Assembly (NCBI RefSeq): GCF_013618475.1
Contig: NZ_JABJVN010000006.1
Span: 248,001-312,000 of the forward strand
Direction: 5' to 3'
Length of the DNA: 64,000 nucleotides
DNA from: Saccharibacillus deserti
Lineage (GTDB): Bacteria > Bacillota > Bacilli > Paenibacillales > Paenibacillaceae
Both the position numbers and the translations under genes were made by a program. This document shows, piece by piece, positions 25,013 through 32,199 of this stretch. The notes under the pieces were generated by a model. That model was not told the DNA's origin. It ran no database searches and worked only from the letters and a program-made list of their open reading frames with translations. The stretch's first letter is position 1. The number at the start of each line of letters is the position of its first letter.

Positions 25013-26053
25013 ATGAAGACAAAACCATTTAAAAGTCTCGCCATTCTGCTGGCCGGAAGTCTGGCGCTTGCGGTAAGCGCCTGCTCGAACGGGGCGGAGA
25101 CGGACAAGGGTACGGCCGTGGAAACCGGACAGCCGGCAGGCGAGACATCCGAATCCGGGACGCCTGCCGCCGATACGGGTGCCGAAGAAACGGCCGCATC
25201 CGGCGAAGCCCGCGTGCTGAAAGACTCGATGGACCATGAAGTGACGGTCCCCGCCGAACCGAAAGCGGTCATCGCTTCGTATCTGGAAGACCATCTGGTA
25301 GCGCTCGGCGTGAAACCGGTCGCGCAGTGGATGATCGGCGAAGACAAGATGCAGAGCTATTTGCAGGAGTCGCTGTCCGGCGTGCCGGGTATTCCGTCGG
25401 AACTTCCGCTCGAAGTGACAGCCAGCTACTCGCCGGATCTGATTCTGATGGACAGCGCGGAATTGGTGGCGGGCGACAAGTACAAGCAGTATTCGGCGAT
25501 CGCCCCCACCTATGTGGTCGGCAACGCGCAGAATAACGACTGGAGACAGGAACTGCTGACGGTCGGCGAAGTGCTGGGCAAAAAGGACGAAGCGCAGAAA
25601 GTACTGGACGATTATGAAGCCAAAGCGGCCGATGCGAAGGCGAAGCTCGAGGAAGCGGCAGGAGGAGCGAAGAAAGCGGCGGCTCTCTGGGCGACGGAAA
25701 AAGACGTCTACGTCGTGAACATGAACCTGTCCAGCGGAGATGTGATCTACAACGACCTCGGAATGACCGTGCCCGATATCGTCAAGCAGGCTTCGGAAGC
25801 GAGCGAAGCGAATTGGAGCAGCTTGTCTCTGGAGCTGTTGGCCGATCTGGATGCCGATTATCTGTTCCTCGTCAACGGCAGCGGCAAAGACAAAGCGCAG
25901 GTGCTGGCCGATCCGGTCTGGCGCAACATTCCGGCCGTCAAAGCGGACCGGGTGTACGAATTCGACCGCGACAGCAGCTGGCTGTACACGGGAGCCATCG
26001 CCAACGGCCAGATGATCGACGACGTGCTAGCAAGCGTCACGGGCTCCAAATAA
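25013..26053 (+). CDS. Iron-siderophore ABC transporter substrate-binding lipoprotein
   Basis: A 346-residue class III periplasmic-binding lipoprotein (FhuD/FecB/YhfQ type). The signal peptide ends at the lipobox AVSAC (C24), followed by a Thr/Glu/Ala-rich linker. The mature protein has the characteristic opening DSMDHEVTVPAEPKAVIAS, then DLILMDSAELV and the long backbone helix region. The ligand is probably an Fe(III)-siderophore at the outer face of the membrane. A Fur-like box lies in its promoter. No permease or ATPase adjoins, so it is an orphan that must dock with a transporter encoded elsewhere. A strong terminator follows. Confidence 0.9.
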   Translation: MKTKPFKSLAILLAGSLALAVSACSNGAETDKGTAVETGQPAGETSESGTPAADTGAEETAASGEARVLKDSMDHEVTVPAEPKAVIASYLEDHLVALGVKPVAQWMIGEDKMQSYLQESLSGVPGIPSELPLEVTASYSPDLILMDSAELVAGDKYKQYSAIAPTYVVGNAQNNDWRQELLTVGEVLGKKDEAQKVLDDYEAKAADAKAKLEEAAGGAKKAAALWATEKDVYVVNMNLSSGDVIYNDLGMTVPDIVKQASEASEANWSSLSLELLADLDADYLFLVNGSGKDKAQVLADPVWRNIPAVKADRVYEFDRDSSWLYTGAIANGQMIDDVLASVTGSK

Positions 26054-26145
26054 CAAGCGCCTTGAACGAATCCCTCGACAGACGCGAAGCGCCAGGAAGC
26101 TCAAGAGGCCAAGCGGGAAGAGTCTTCCGGCGCCTATCATCCTCC

Positions 26146-26183
26146 GTCAAAAAGCCGTGTCCCCAAGGACACGGCTTTTTGAC
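26146..26183. terminator. Bidirectional rho-independent terminator
   Basis: A perfect 17-bp stem (26146-26162 with 26167-26183) with a 4-nt loop and A/T tracts on both flanks serves the siderophore-binding gene and the convergent Rrf2 gene. Confidence 0.92.
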
Positions 26184-26221
26184 TTCATGGTGCAGGCGAG
26201 GGGTTCCGCTGCAAGAAGGGT

Positions 26222-26650
26222 TCAAGGAAGCGGACGGGGGTCTACGATCCGGTGCAGGACATCCTGCACCGTCACACCGTCCAGATAATCGAGGTAGCGG
26301 CTCTCCGCTTCGCCGAAGTAATGATCCATCGCGCCCGAGATGCCGGACGAGACGGGGCAGGTGCTGCCCGGGCTGCCGGTCGGCTTTTTGGGACGAAGCC
26401 CGCCGCAGCAGGAAGCCCGGTAGATATCCGCCAAACGGATTGCCGCAGGCTCGGCCCGGAGAAAATAGCCGCCGCCGATGCCTTCGCGCGTGCCGACCCA
26501 ACCTTGTTCACGCAGACAGCGCATCATCTTGCGGACACGGGCCGGGTGCGTGCCGACATTTTCGGCCAGTTCTTCGCTGTTGGCAGAGCCGGAAGTCGAG
26601 TGGGCCAGATAGACGAGCAGGTGGACGGCGGCAGGAAATTCGCTATTCAT
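26222..26650 (-). CDS. Rrf2 family transcriptional regulator
   Basis: A 142-residue winged-helix regulator. The N-terminal HTH (AAVHLLVYLAHSTSGSANSEELAENVGTHPARVRKMMRCLREQGWV) is followed by the wing G-I-G-G-G-Y-F-L. Cysteines C81, C82 and C98 lie where Fe-S-binding Rrf2 proteins carry their ligands, but the spacing is not the canonical C-x5-C-x5-C of IscR/NsrR. Fe-S or thiol sensing is therefore possible but unproven. AGGAGG eight nt before ATG 26650 fixes the start. No target gene is adjacent in the same direction. Confidence 0.88.
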   Translation of the reverse strand: MNSEFPAAVHLLVYLAHSTSGSANSEELAENVGTHPARVRKMMRCLREQGWVGTREGIGGGYFLRAEPAAIRLADIYRASCCGGLRPKKPTGSPGSTCPVSSGISGAMDHYFGEAESRYLDYLDGVTVQDVLHRIVDPRPLP

Positions 26651-26738
26651 TGTTTATACCTCCTGAACTTGACTTAATATAAGGATAAGCTCCGAAGGTC
26701 TGGTGCGGAGAAAGACAATGAATCGATTCTTACCTTCC

Positions 26739-26767
26739 TTGACCTTTTGAACTGTATAATTTATAAT
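26739..26767 (+). promoter_or_regulatory. Sigma-A promoter of IDEAL-like gene
   Basis: TTGACC (26739-26744) and TATAAT (26762-26767) have an exact 17-bp spacer in an AT-rich intergenic region, about 85 bp upstream of the gene. Confidence 0.72.
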
Positions 26768-26852
26768 TACAGTTAGATCCCAAGTATAATTCTTTTAGTC
26801 GAATCCGGCAAATAATAAACTTCTTAAACGGGGAAGAGAGAGGTGTATCGAG

Positions 26853-27224
26853 ATGAGTAAATGGACGACGGGAGATTGGATTCAAGCCTACACCGACGAC
26901 GGCGCTCTGGTACACGGCTATCTGATTGCGTCGAGTGCGCCTATTCAGACGGCTCTGCTGCAGGTCACCCACAGCGACAACAAGGAGTTGATGGGTAAGG
27001 AGATTGCCGTGTCCGATCGGGGCATGAAGAAACTGTCCGAGAATCCGCGCAAAAGCGAGCAGGAGATTCACAGCCTGATCGATCTGGCGCTGCAGGTTCG
27101 CGACGAAGCCTGGTTTATGGAACTGACCAATGAACTGCGCAGCGGCCCGAAACGGTCGAAACGCAAAGAAAACGGATTGGGACACCGCCCGGTTAACCGG
27201 TTGGGCTCTTCGGATATTCGTTAA
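26853..27224 (+). CDS. IDEAL-domain-like small protein
   Basis: A 123-residue soluble protein. Residues ~65-95 (EQEIHSLIDLALQVRDEAWFMELTNEL) resemble the short IDEAL domain found in Bacillales proteins such as YpiB-type regulators and in some ComK-interacting relatives. The N-terminal ~55 residues form a beta-rich segment (GDWIQAYTDDGALVHGYL). The C-terminal tail is basic. A clear sigma-A promoter lies upstream. The family assignment rests on pattern only. Confidence 0.65.
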   Translation: MSKWTTGDWIQAYTDDGALVHGYLIASSAPIQTALLQVTHSDNKELMGKEIAVSDRGMKKLSENPRKSEQEIHSLIDLALQVRDEAWFMELTNELRSGPKRSKRKENGLGHRPVNRLGSSDIR

Positions 27225-27287
27225 GGTGTCGGAATGCTGACGATTCGGCTGGAACCCTATAGATTAAATAACTGCACGGCGCATGAA

Positions 27288-27321
27288 GCGGGATCGTCCG
27301 GAAGGCGATAGCCGCTTTTTT
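27288..27321 (+). terminator. Rho-independent terminator
   Basis: GCGG/CCGC and ATCG/CGAT pairs (27288-27296 with 27306-27315) form a slightly bulged stem followed by TTTTTT at 27316-27321. Confidence 0.65.
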
Positions 27322-27360
27322 GCGTTATACGGATGAACAATGAAAAAGGGGGTGCCGTCG

Positions 27361-28407
27361 ATGACCGCTCGCAAGATCGCAGCCGCCGTACTGGCGGCAG
27401 GGCTGTTTATGGCCGCGGGACATACGAACAAAACGGCGAATTCGGTACAGGCCGATACGAAGCCGGTCGTACTCGCTTATTACACGGACGAGTCGGACCG
27501 TTCACTTGAACGTTACCACAAGCGCTTCAATCTGCTGTCCACGGATACGCTGAATACCGACGGAAACGGCAATCTGGTCGGGCACGTGCCGGAGAAAGCG
27601 CTGGCGGCGGCCGACCGTTACGGCATGGAGGCTTATGCCTTGGTATCGAATTACGGGGAGAACGGCTGGGACGGAGCCATTGCCCGCCGTGTGCTGAACG
27701 AACCGGAAGCCAAGATCCGGCTGATTCGCAGTATGCTGCGTACGGTCCGGACGCACGATTACGCCGGGATCAATATCGATCTGGAAGAAGTGCGTCCCGA
27801 AGACCGTGCGGCGTTCAGCCGTTTTGTACGGGACACGGCCGGGGAGATGCGCAAAATCGGCAGAAAGACGATGGTGTCGGTGCCCGCCAAAACGGAAGAC
27901 GATCCGGAAAACGGCTGGTCGGGCGCTTTCGATTACAAAGCGATCGGACGCGAAGCGGACTGGATTCAGGTCATGACGTACGACGAGCACGGAATCTGGG
28001 GCGAACCCGGATCTGCGGCGGGGTTTGCTTGGGTGGACGCCTCGCTGAAATTCGCCGTATCGCAGACCGAACCGTCCAAGCTGCTCGCCGGCCTTCCCGC
28101 TTACGGCAACGATTGGAATCTCTCCGATCCGGAAGATCAAGGCGGCGGTCTGCTAAAATGGACGGAAGCGCAGCGGATCGTGCGGACGTTGAAAAACGCG
28201 GGAACGCGCGATCCGAAATCGCTGTCCATGAGTCTTCGTTACAACGCGCCGGGCGGAGATCGGCATGTTCTCTGGTACGAAGACGCGTACAGCATCAAGG
28301 CCAAAGCGCGGCTGGTCGAGAAATACGGTCTGGGCGGCATTTCCGTCTATGCGTTGGGGATGGAAGACGACAGCTTTTGGAGAGCGCTGCAATCGGGACT
28401 GAACTGA
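27361..28407 (+). CDS. Secreted glycoside hydrolase family 18 protein
   Basis: A 348-residue exported protein with a signal peptide (residues 1-~31, ending SVQA) and a single GH18 barrel. The catalytic strand reads AGINIDLEE, as in spore-cortex SleL/YaaH and YdhD enzymes (GVNIDFE), with the catalytic Glu in place. DWIQVMTYDEHG and GGISVYALGMED are the expected later strands. LysM repeats found in SleL are absent. Likely substrates are peptidoglycan or chitin-like N-acetylglucosamine polymers. AAGGGGG precedes ATG 27361; the ATG at 27340 overlaps that ribosome binding site and is less likely. Confidence 0.85.
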   Translation: MTARKIAAAVLAAGLFMAAGHTNKTANSVQADTKPVVLAYYTDESDRSLERYHKRFNLLSTDTLNTDGNGNLVGHVPEKALAAADRYGMEAYALVSNYGENGWDGAIARRVLNEPEAKIRLIRSMLRTVRTHDYAGINIDLEEVRPEDRAAFSRFVRDTAGEMRKIGRKTMVSVPAKTEDDPENGWSGAFDYKAIGREADWIQVMTYDEHGIWGEPGSAAGFAWVDASLKFAVSQTEPSKLLAGLPAYGNDWNLSDPEDQGGGLLKWTEAQRIVRTLKNAGTRDPKSLSMSLRYNAPGGDRHVLWYEDAYSIKAKARLVEKYGLGGISVYALGMEDDSFWRALQSGLN

Positions 28408-28459
28408 CTCGGAATGAAGGGTAAGATAAAATACGAAAATACCTGCGCGTTATCTTCTC

Positions 28460-28500
28460 TTTATCTTCTTATTTTAATCTCTAAAATAAAAGATAAGAAG
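28460..28500 (+). promoter_or_regulatory. AT-rich inverted repeat sharing an 18-mer with 20202-20219
   Basis: TTTATCTTCTTATTTTAA at 28460-28477 is identical to the 18-mer at 20202. It is followed by an imperfect inverse copy, TAAAATAAAAGATAAGAAG (28482-28500). The element immediately precedes the gene at 28534 and looks like an operator. Confidence 0.5.
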
Positions 28501-28533
28501 GCCGGCCGAACCGGTCAAAGAGGAGGAGAACAC

Positions 28534-29091
28534 GTGCAAAACGGAAAAAGCGAAGAGATGATCCGGATCCGGGTGCTGCCCGAGGAAGCGACGGAAGTCG
28601 CGGAATGGGCCGGACTGATGTTGAGCGAACTGGTGGGGAGCGAGGTGCCGGGAGACGGAACGCCGGTCCGGCTGCGCGATCCCGAGCGGGCGGCCGAGCT
28701 GCTGGAGCTGCTGATGCTTTGCGCGGAAGAAGGCGCCGATGCTTCTGCCGCGCTTGCCCCGGCGATGAAGCTGTGCGAAGCGGAGCCGGCTGCCGAAGGT
28801 CCGAAGGCCGGTTTGTACCCGGAGGCGGCGTTGGCGAACGGAGCTGCGGACTCTGCCGCGCAGGTGCGGCAGACGGCCGACTGGCATCCGTACTATGGAA
28901 GCGGCGCCCCGGACTTTGCGGACCCGGAGCCGGCTGCGGCTTATCGCAGTAGGGAAGAGCGCGAATCCGTACTGATGGCTGTCCGGTTCGGCGCTTCCGC
29001 CCTGATCGATCTTGCGCGGAGCCACGGTCTGGATGTGCCGGAGCGTCAAGCCGGAGGCCGGGGTCATGCTGCCGGTTCCTTCCGGTCTTGA
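28534..29091 (+). CDS. Protein of unknown function, Ala/Glu-rich
   Basis: A 185-residue acidic soluble protein starting at GTG 28534 after AGGAGGAG. No signal peptide or membrane segment is present. The opening MIRIRVLPEEATEVAEWAGLMLSELVG and the C-terminal VLMAVRFGASALIDLARSHG look helical. The middle is Ala/Glu/Pro-rich and probably disordered. No family is recognised. An operator-like inverted repeat lies just upstream and a strong hairpin separates it from the convergent DoxX gene. Confidence 0.6.
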   Translation: MQNGKSEEMIRIRVLPEEATEVAEWAGLMLSELVGSEVPGDGTPVRLRDPERAAELLELLMLCAEEGADASAALAPAMKLCEAEPAAEGPKAGLYPEAALANGAADSAAQVRQTADWHPYYGSGAPDFADPEPAAAYRSREERESVLMAVRFGASALIDLARSHGLDVPERQAGGRGHAAGSFRS

Positions 29092-29120
29092 GTTTCCGCC
29101 GGATCTTCATATTCGACAAA

Positions 29121-29163
29121 AACAGGTCTCCTTCGGCCCATGGGCCAATGAAGGAGACCTGTT
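29121..29163. terminator. Bidirectional terminator hairpin
   Basis: A perfect 14-bp stem (29121-29134 with 29150-29163) whose loop holds a second small palindrome GGCCCATGGGCC, between the convergent unknown and DoxX genes. Confidence 0.75.
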
Positions 29164-29190
29164 CGTATTCGCGCAAGTTCGGGAAGAAGG

Positions 29191-29730
29191 TTAAGCCGCG
29201 TCTGCTGTTTTTTTGCCGTTCATGGCGTTGTTTGCTTCGCCCGATTTGTTTTTGCGGCCCCAGACATGAGCTCTGAGGTAAGGAATCACCCAGCGGTCCA
29301 GACCGATTTTGCCGGCGTTAAGAGCAGCGACGACGATGAAGATTTCCGCCAGGATCAGGTAAGGGTTGGTGCTGACCGTACCCGAGAAGAGGAAGGCGAA
29401 GTTCATGACCATGCCCATCAGTGCGGCGAAGGTGGTGAACGTTCCGAGGATCAGGCCCAGGCCGACCGCGAATTCACCGATCGGAACCAGGACGTTGAAC
29501 AGGCCGACATTCGGGATGGCGAAGTGTTCCAGGAAGTTTGCCCACAGAGGCTGTACGGCCGGATGGTCGCCGCCCGCTTGGGCCAGAGCGCCCTGGAGGA
29601 AGCCCGAGGCGTCGAACCCGCCTCCGGTCAGCTTGCCCCATCCGCCGGTGATCCATTTGAAACCGATGTACACACGCAGGACGGTCAGCATCCACATTGC
29701 TACTTTGTTGGTTCTCAGCCAGTTGTTCAT
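29191..29730 (-). CDS. DoxX family membrane protein
   Basis: A 179-residue protein with four hydrophobic helices of the DoxX/DoxD family. It opens with LRVYIGFKWITGGWGKLTGG, and PNVGLFNVLVPIGEFAVGLGLILG and GTVSTNPYLILAEIFIV follow. The family is linked to thiosulfate:quinone oxidoreductase, and in Gram-positives to redox and antibiotic stress complexes; the exact role is unknown. AGGAG ten nt before ATG 29730 is preferred over a GTG at 29739 that nearly touches it. A Crp/Fnr-type palindrome lies about 111 bp upstream. Confidence 0.85.
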   Translation of the reverse strand: MNNWLRTNKVAMWMLTVLRVYIGFKWITGGWGKLTGGGFDASGFLQGALAQAGGDHPAVQPLWANFLEHFAIPNVGLFNVLVPIGEFAVGLGLILGTFTTFAALMGMVMNFAFLFSGTVSTNPYLILAEIFIVVAALNAGKIGLDRWVIPYLRAHVWGRKNKSGEANNAMNGKKTADAA

Positions 29731-29840
29731 TTTTTCCACTCTCCTATGGGTTTTATGGGCCGCTGAAGCGGCTCTGTTTGTTTTTGGTTGATGATCATCT
29801 CTTCCATGTCCTTATCTTAAATTAAATCTAAAATTTAAAA

Positions 29841-29856
29841 TGTGATAAATATCACA
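29841..29856 (-). promoter_or_regulatory. Crp/Fnr-type palindrome upstream of DoxX gene
   Basis: TGTGATAAATATCACA matches the Crp/Fnr consensus TGTGA-N6-TCACA exactly, with arms TGTGAT/ATCACA. It is bracketed by an imperfect inverted pair near 29819-29830 and 29861-29872 (AAATTAAATCTA and TAGATTAAATTT), so more than one regulator may bind here. Confidence 0.6.
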
Positions 29857-29950
29857 AACATAGATTAAATTTAAAATAAATGTTCGTTGTGCCCGAATCG
29901 CCCGGTGCAGCTGCGGTTCGGAGCCGCTGTCCGCCGGCCAGAACCGCGCC

Positions 29951-29983
29951 AACAGCCCCGTTTCCGATAGAAACGGGGCTGTT
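29951..29983. terminator. Hairpin downstream of TetR gene
   Basis: A perfect 14-bp stem (AACAGCCCCGTTTC at 29951-29964 with 29970-29983) and a 5-nt loop, placed to end the MFS-TetR transcript. No long T-tract follows. Confidence 0.65.
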
Positions 29984-30042
29984 GGCTGTTGGCGCACGCA
30001 AGCGGCGGACTGCAAGATGAGCGAACCGGAGCCCGACTTCGG

Positions 30043-30777
30043 CTAACCGGATCGATCCGTGCGGCGCAGCGAATCGAGAATCATGGCGATGAAGCGGCGG
30101 GAGATCGCCTGGCGCCGGCTGTCCGCAAGAGCGGCCTCTTCCGCGGCTTCGGCATCGCCTTCTTTGCCTTCGGCGGCATAGGACAGACACAGTTTCTGCA
30201 GCAGGCCCATCATGGCGGTGAAGACGAATTCGCCGGTCTCGTTCAGATCCAGGTCGGAGCGCAGCGAACCGTCCCGGATTCCTGCCCCAAGCGCATCGTT
30301 CAGAAAATGCTGCCGTTTTTTCTCCAGAATAAAAGCCCGGTAGCGGCTGCCGAGTGCTTTTTCCGGCGGGTAAGCGTCATAATGGAGATCGAACAGCAGA
30401 ATGAATTTCATATAATTCCGATTGCGCGCGGCATATACGCTCCACGCTTCCAGCATCCGATGCAGCATGGCCGCACCGTCCGTTGGATAGGGAGCTTCCC
30501 CGCCGCTCGCGGGATCGGGTTCCGAAGGTTCGGCGGATTGGGAGACCGCCTGCACGGATGCCGTCATATGCTCCAATGCTTCCATCTGCACTTCGAAGGC
30601 CAGCTCGTCGATCGATTCGAAATGCTTGTAATAAGTCACGCGGCTGACTCCGGCAAGTTCGCAGACGTCTTTGACCGACACGCCGGGAAAAGCACGCTGC
30701 AAAAAAAGCGTCCGACCGGCGGCGATCAGGTCTTCCCGGTTCTGCTGCTTGCGGTGTTGGTGCCAGGTTTCAGTCAT
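30043..30777 (-). CDS. TetR/AcrR family transcriptional regulator
   Basis: A 244-residue regulator with an N-terminal TetR HTH (residues ~15-60, REDLIAAGRTLFLQRAFPGVSVKDVCELAGVSRVTYYKHF). A ~180-residue helical ligand-binding domain follows, with an Asp/Pro-rich insertion (~85-100). Its start overlaps the end of the upstream MFS gene by 8 nt, so the pair is one transcript. It probably represses its own efflux operon through a palindrome upstream of the MFS gene. Confidence 0.9.
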   Translation of the reverse strand: MTETWHQHRKQQNREDLIAAGRTLFLQRAFPGVSVKDVCELAGVSRVTYYKHFESIDELAFEVQMEALEHMTASVQAVSQSAEPSEPDPASGGEAPYPTDGAAMLHRMLEAWSVYAARNRNYMKFILLFDLHYDAYPPEKALGSRYRAFILEKKRQHFLNDALGAGIRDGSLRSDLDLNETGEFVFTAMMGLLQKLCLSYAAEGKEGDAEAAEEAALADSRRQAISRRFIAMILDSLRRTDRSG

Positions 30778-32005
30778 GAACCCTCTTCCGTTTCGTGGCC
30801 GGCTTATTCGCGCGATTCCCGGTCAGGAACAGCGCCGCCAGCAGAATCAAAGCCCCCAAAATATAAGGCAAATTCAGCTGAACGTCAAACAGCCAACCGG
30901 CGAGCAGCGGGCCGACGATACTGCCAAGACTCGAATAAGTCGTGTTGAGACCGGCCGCATAACCCTGACGGTCTTCCGCCGCATTGGCGATCAAGGTCCC
31001 GACGGTAGGCCGAAGAAAAGAGTTGAAAGCGAAAAAAACGGCCGAAACGATCAGCAGGTACGCCAGATTGAACTTGACCAGCATAAGCAGCAGCGCGGCC
31101 GAGGCCAACACAAGCGAGAAGCGGATCAGCCGGATCTCGCCGTATCGGCGAACCGCCCGGTCCAGCAGCCAGATCTGGCAGACGATGCCGATCACCGCTC
31201 CGAGCGTAATGACGATCGAAATGCTGCGCGCATCGAATCCGTATTTCTGCTCCACAAAAAGCGCGTAGACGGTCTCGTAATTGATCAAGCCGAGCGTCAT
31301 GACAAAGACGAGCAGCAGGTAGCGGAAATACGGCGTGCGGAACGAATCGGAGATCTGCCGCAGGATCGGTTCGCGCCTGCGCGTTCCCGCTGCGGCCCGT
31401 TTCTCCGGCGTAAGCGTCTCGCGCAGCAGAAGCGACAAGCCCGCCGCCAGCAGACTCAGAGCGGCTGCGCAGTAATAAGGGACGCGAATACCGAATTCGG
31501 CGATCAGTCCGCCCAGTCCGGGACCCAGCACCATGCCGAGGTTCATGGCCGCTCCGAGATAACCCATGCCTTTGGCCCGCGTGGCGGGCGTCGTGCTGTC
31601 GGCGACGTACGCCATGACGGAAGGGACCATCAGGCCGAGCCCGATTCCGCCGATGAATCGCGCGGCATACAGAAGGGGCAGCGTATGGCCGATCGCAAAC
31701 AGATAATCGGAGACGACGGTGAAGAGGAGCCCTGCGACGATCAACTTTTTGCGTCCAAGTCTGTCGGACAGCTGTCCGCCGATCGGAGAGAAGAGGAACT
31801 GCGCCGCGCCGAACGCGGCGACCAGATAACCGGCCGCCGTTCCGGCCGCATCGAACTGCTTGAGATAGTCGGGGAGGATCGGAATGACCATGCCCTGTCC
31901 AAGCAGAGCGATAAACAAGTTAAGCATAAGGACAAACATGGGCAGGCCGATTTTGGCCGGGGTACCCGGATCGGCACCGAGCGGGGAAAGCCGGGAAGAA
32001 AACAT
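30770..32005 (-). CDS. MFS multidrug efflux transporter (Bmr/NorA/Blt type)
   Basis: A 411-residue, 12-helix DHA1 transporter. The loop 2-3 motif A is GGQLSDRLGRKKLI, the TM1 region is LNLFIALLGQGMVIPILPDYL, and motif C of drug:proton antiporters appears as LGAAMNLGMVLGPGLGGLIA. Substrate is unknown; these pumps export cationic dyes and fluoroquinolones. AAGGAG seven nt before ATG 32005 sets the start; a TTG six nt earlier would be too close to the ribosome binding site. It is co-transcribed with the TetR regulator. Confidence 0.9.
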   Translation of the reverse strand: MFSSRLSPLGADPGTPAKIGLPMFVLMLNLFIALLGQGMVIPILPDYLKQFDAAGTAAGYLVAAFGAAQFLFSPIGGQLSDRLGRKKLIVAGLLFTVVSDYLFAIGHTLPLLYAARFIGGIGLGLMVPSVMAYVADSTTPATRAKGMGYLGAAMNLGMVLGPGLGGLIAEFGIRVPYYCAAALSLLAAGLSLLLRETLTPEKRAAAGTRRREPILRQISDSFRTPYFRYLLLVFVMTLGLINYETVYALFVEQKYGFDARSISIVITLGAVIGIVCQIWLLDRAVRRYGEIRLIRFSLVLASAALLLMLVKFNLAYLLIVSAVFFAFNSFLRPTVGTLIANAAEDRQGYAAGLNTTYSSLGSIVGPLLAGWLFDVQLNLPYILGALILLAALFLTGNRANKPATKRKRVHD

Positions 32006-32028
32006 GGACAAGCTCCTTTTTATACGGT

Positions 32029-32041
32029 TTACATGGTGTAA
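32029..32041. promoter_or_regulatory. Palindrome upstream of MFS/TetR operon
   Basis: TTACA-TGG-TGTAA is a perfect 13-bp palindrome 24 bp before the MFS start codon. The position suits an operator for the co-transcribed TetR repressor, though it is shorter than most TetR sites. Confidence 0.45.
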
Positions 32042-32199
32042 TCTTTTGGCCTGCCCAGCATACCTTTTTTTGCAGACAAAGTAAATGCGGCTTTTTGCCT
32101 TCGGCTTGAAAGAAATCGGAGGGAAAAGGGTAACAGGACATAAGAGATCCGCCTACCGGAACAGGTGTACAAGCCGGAAGATCAAGGAGGAAAATCGGA

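Larger units (their letters stand above)
29731..30042. other. 312-bp intergenic region: DoxX control region and hairpin
   Basis: It is strongly AT-rich at 29815-29880, in contrast to the GC-rich surroundings, and holds the Crp/Fnr-like palindrome and flanking inverted repeats. A strong hairpin at 29951-29983 follows. I see no gene. Confidence 0.55.

Noticed and set aside
27225-27360. Possible c-di-GMP riboswitch before the GH18 gene
   Set aside because: A few riboswitch-like words occur, but the conserved tetraloop and receptor core are absent; the structure is explained by a terminator.
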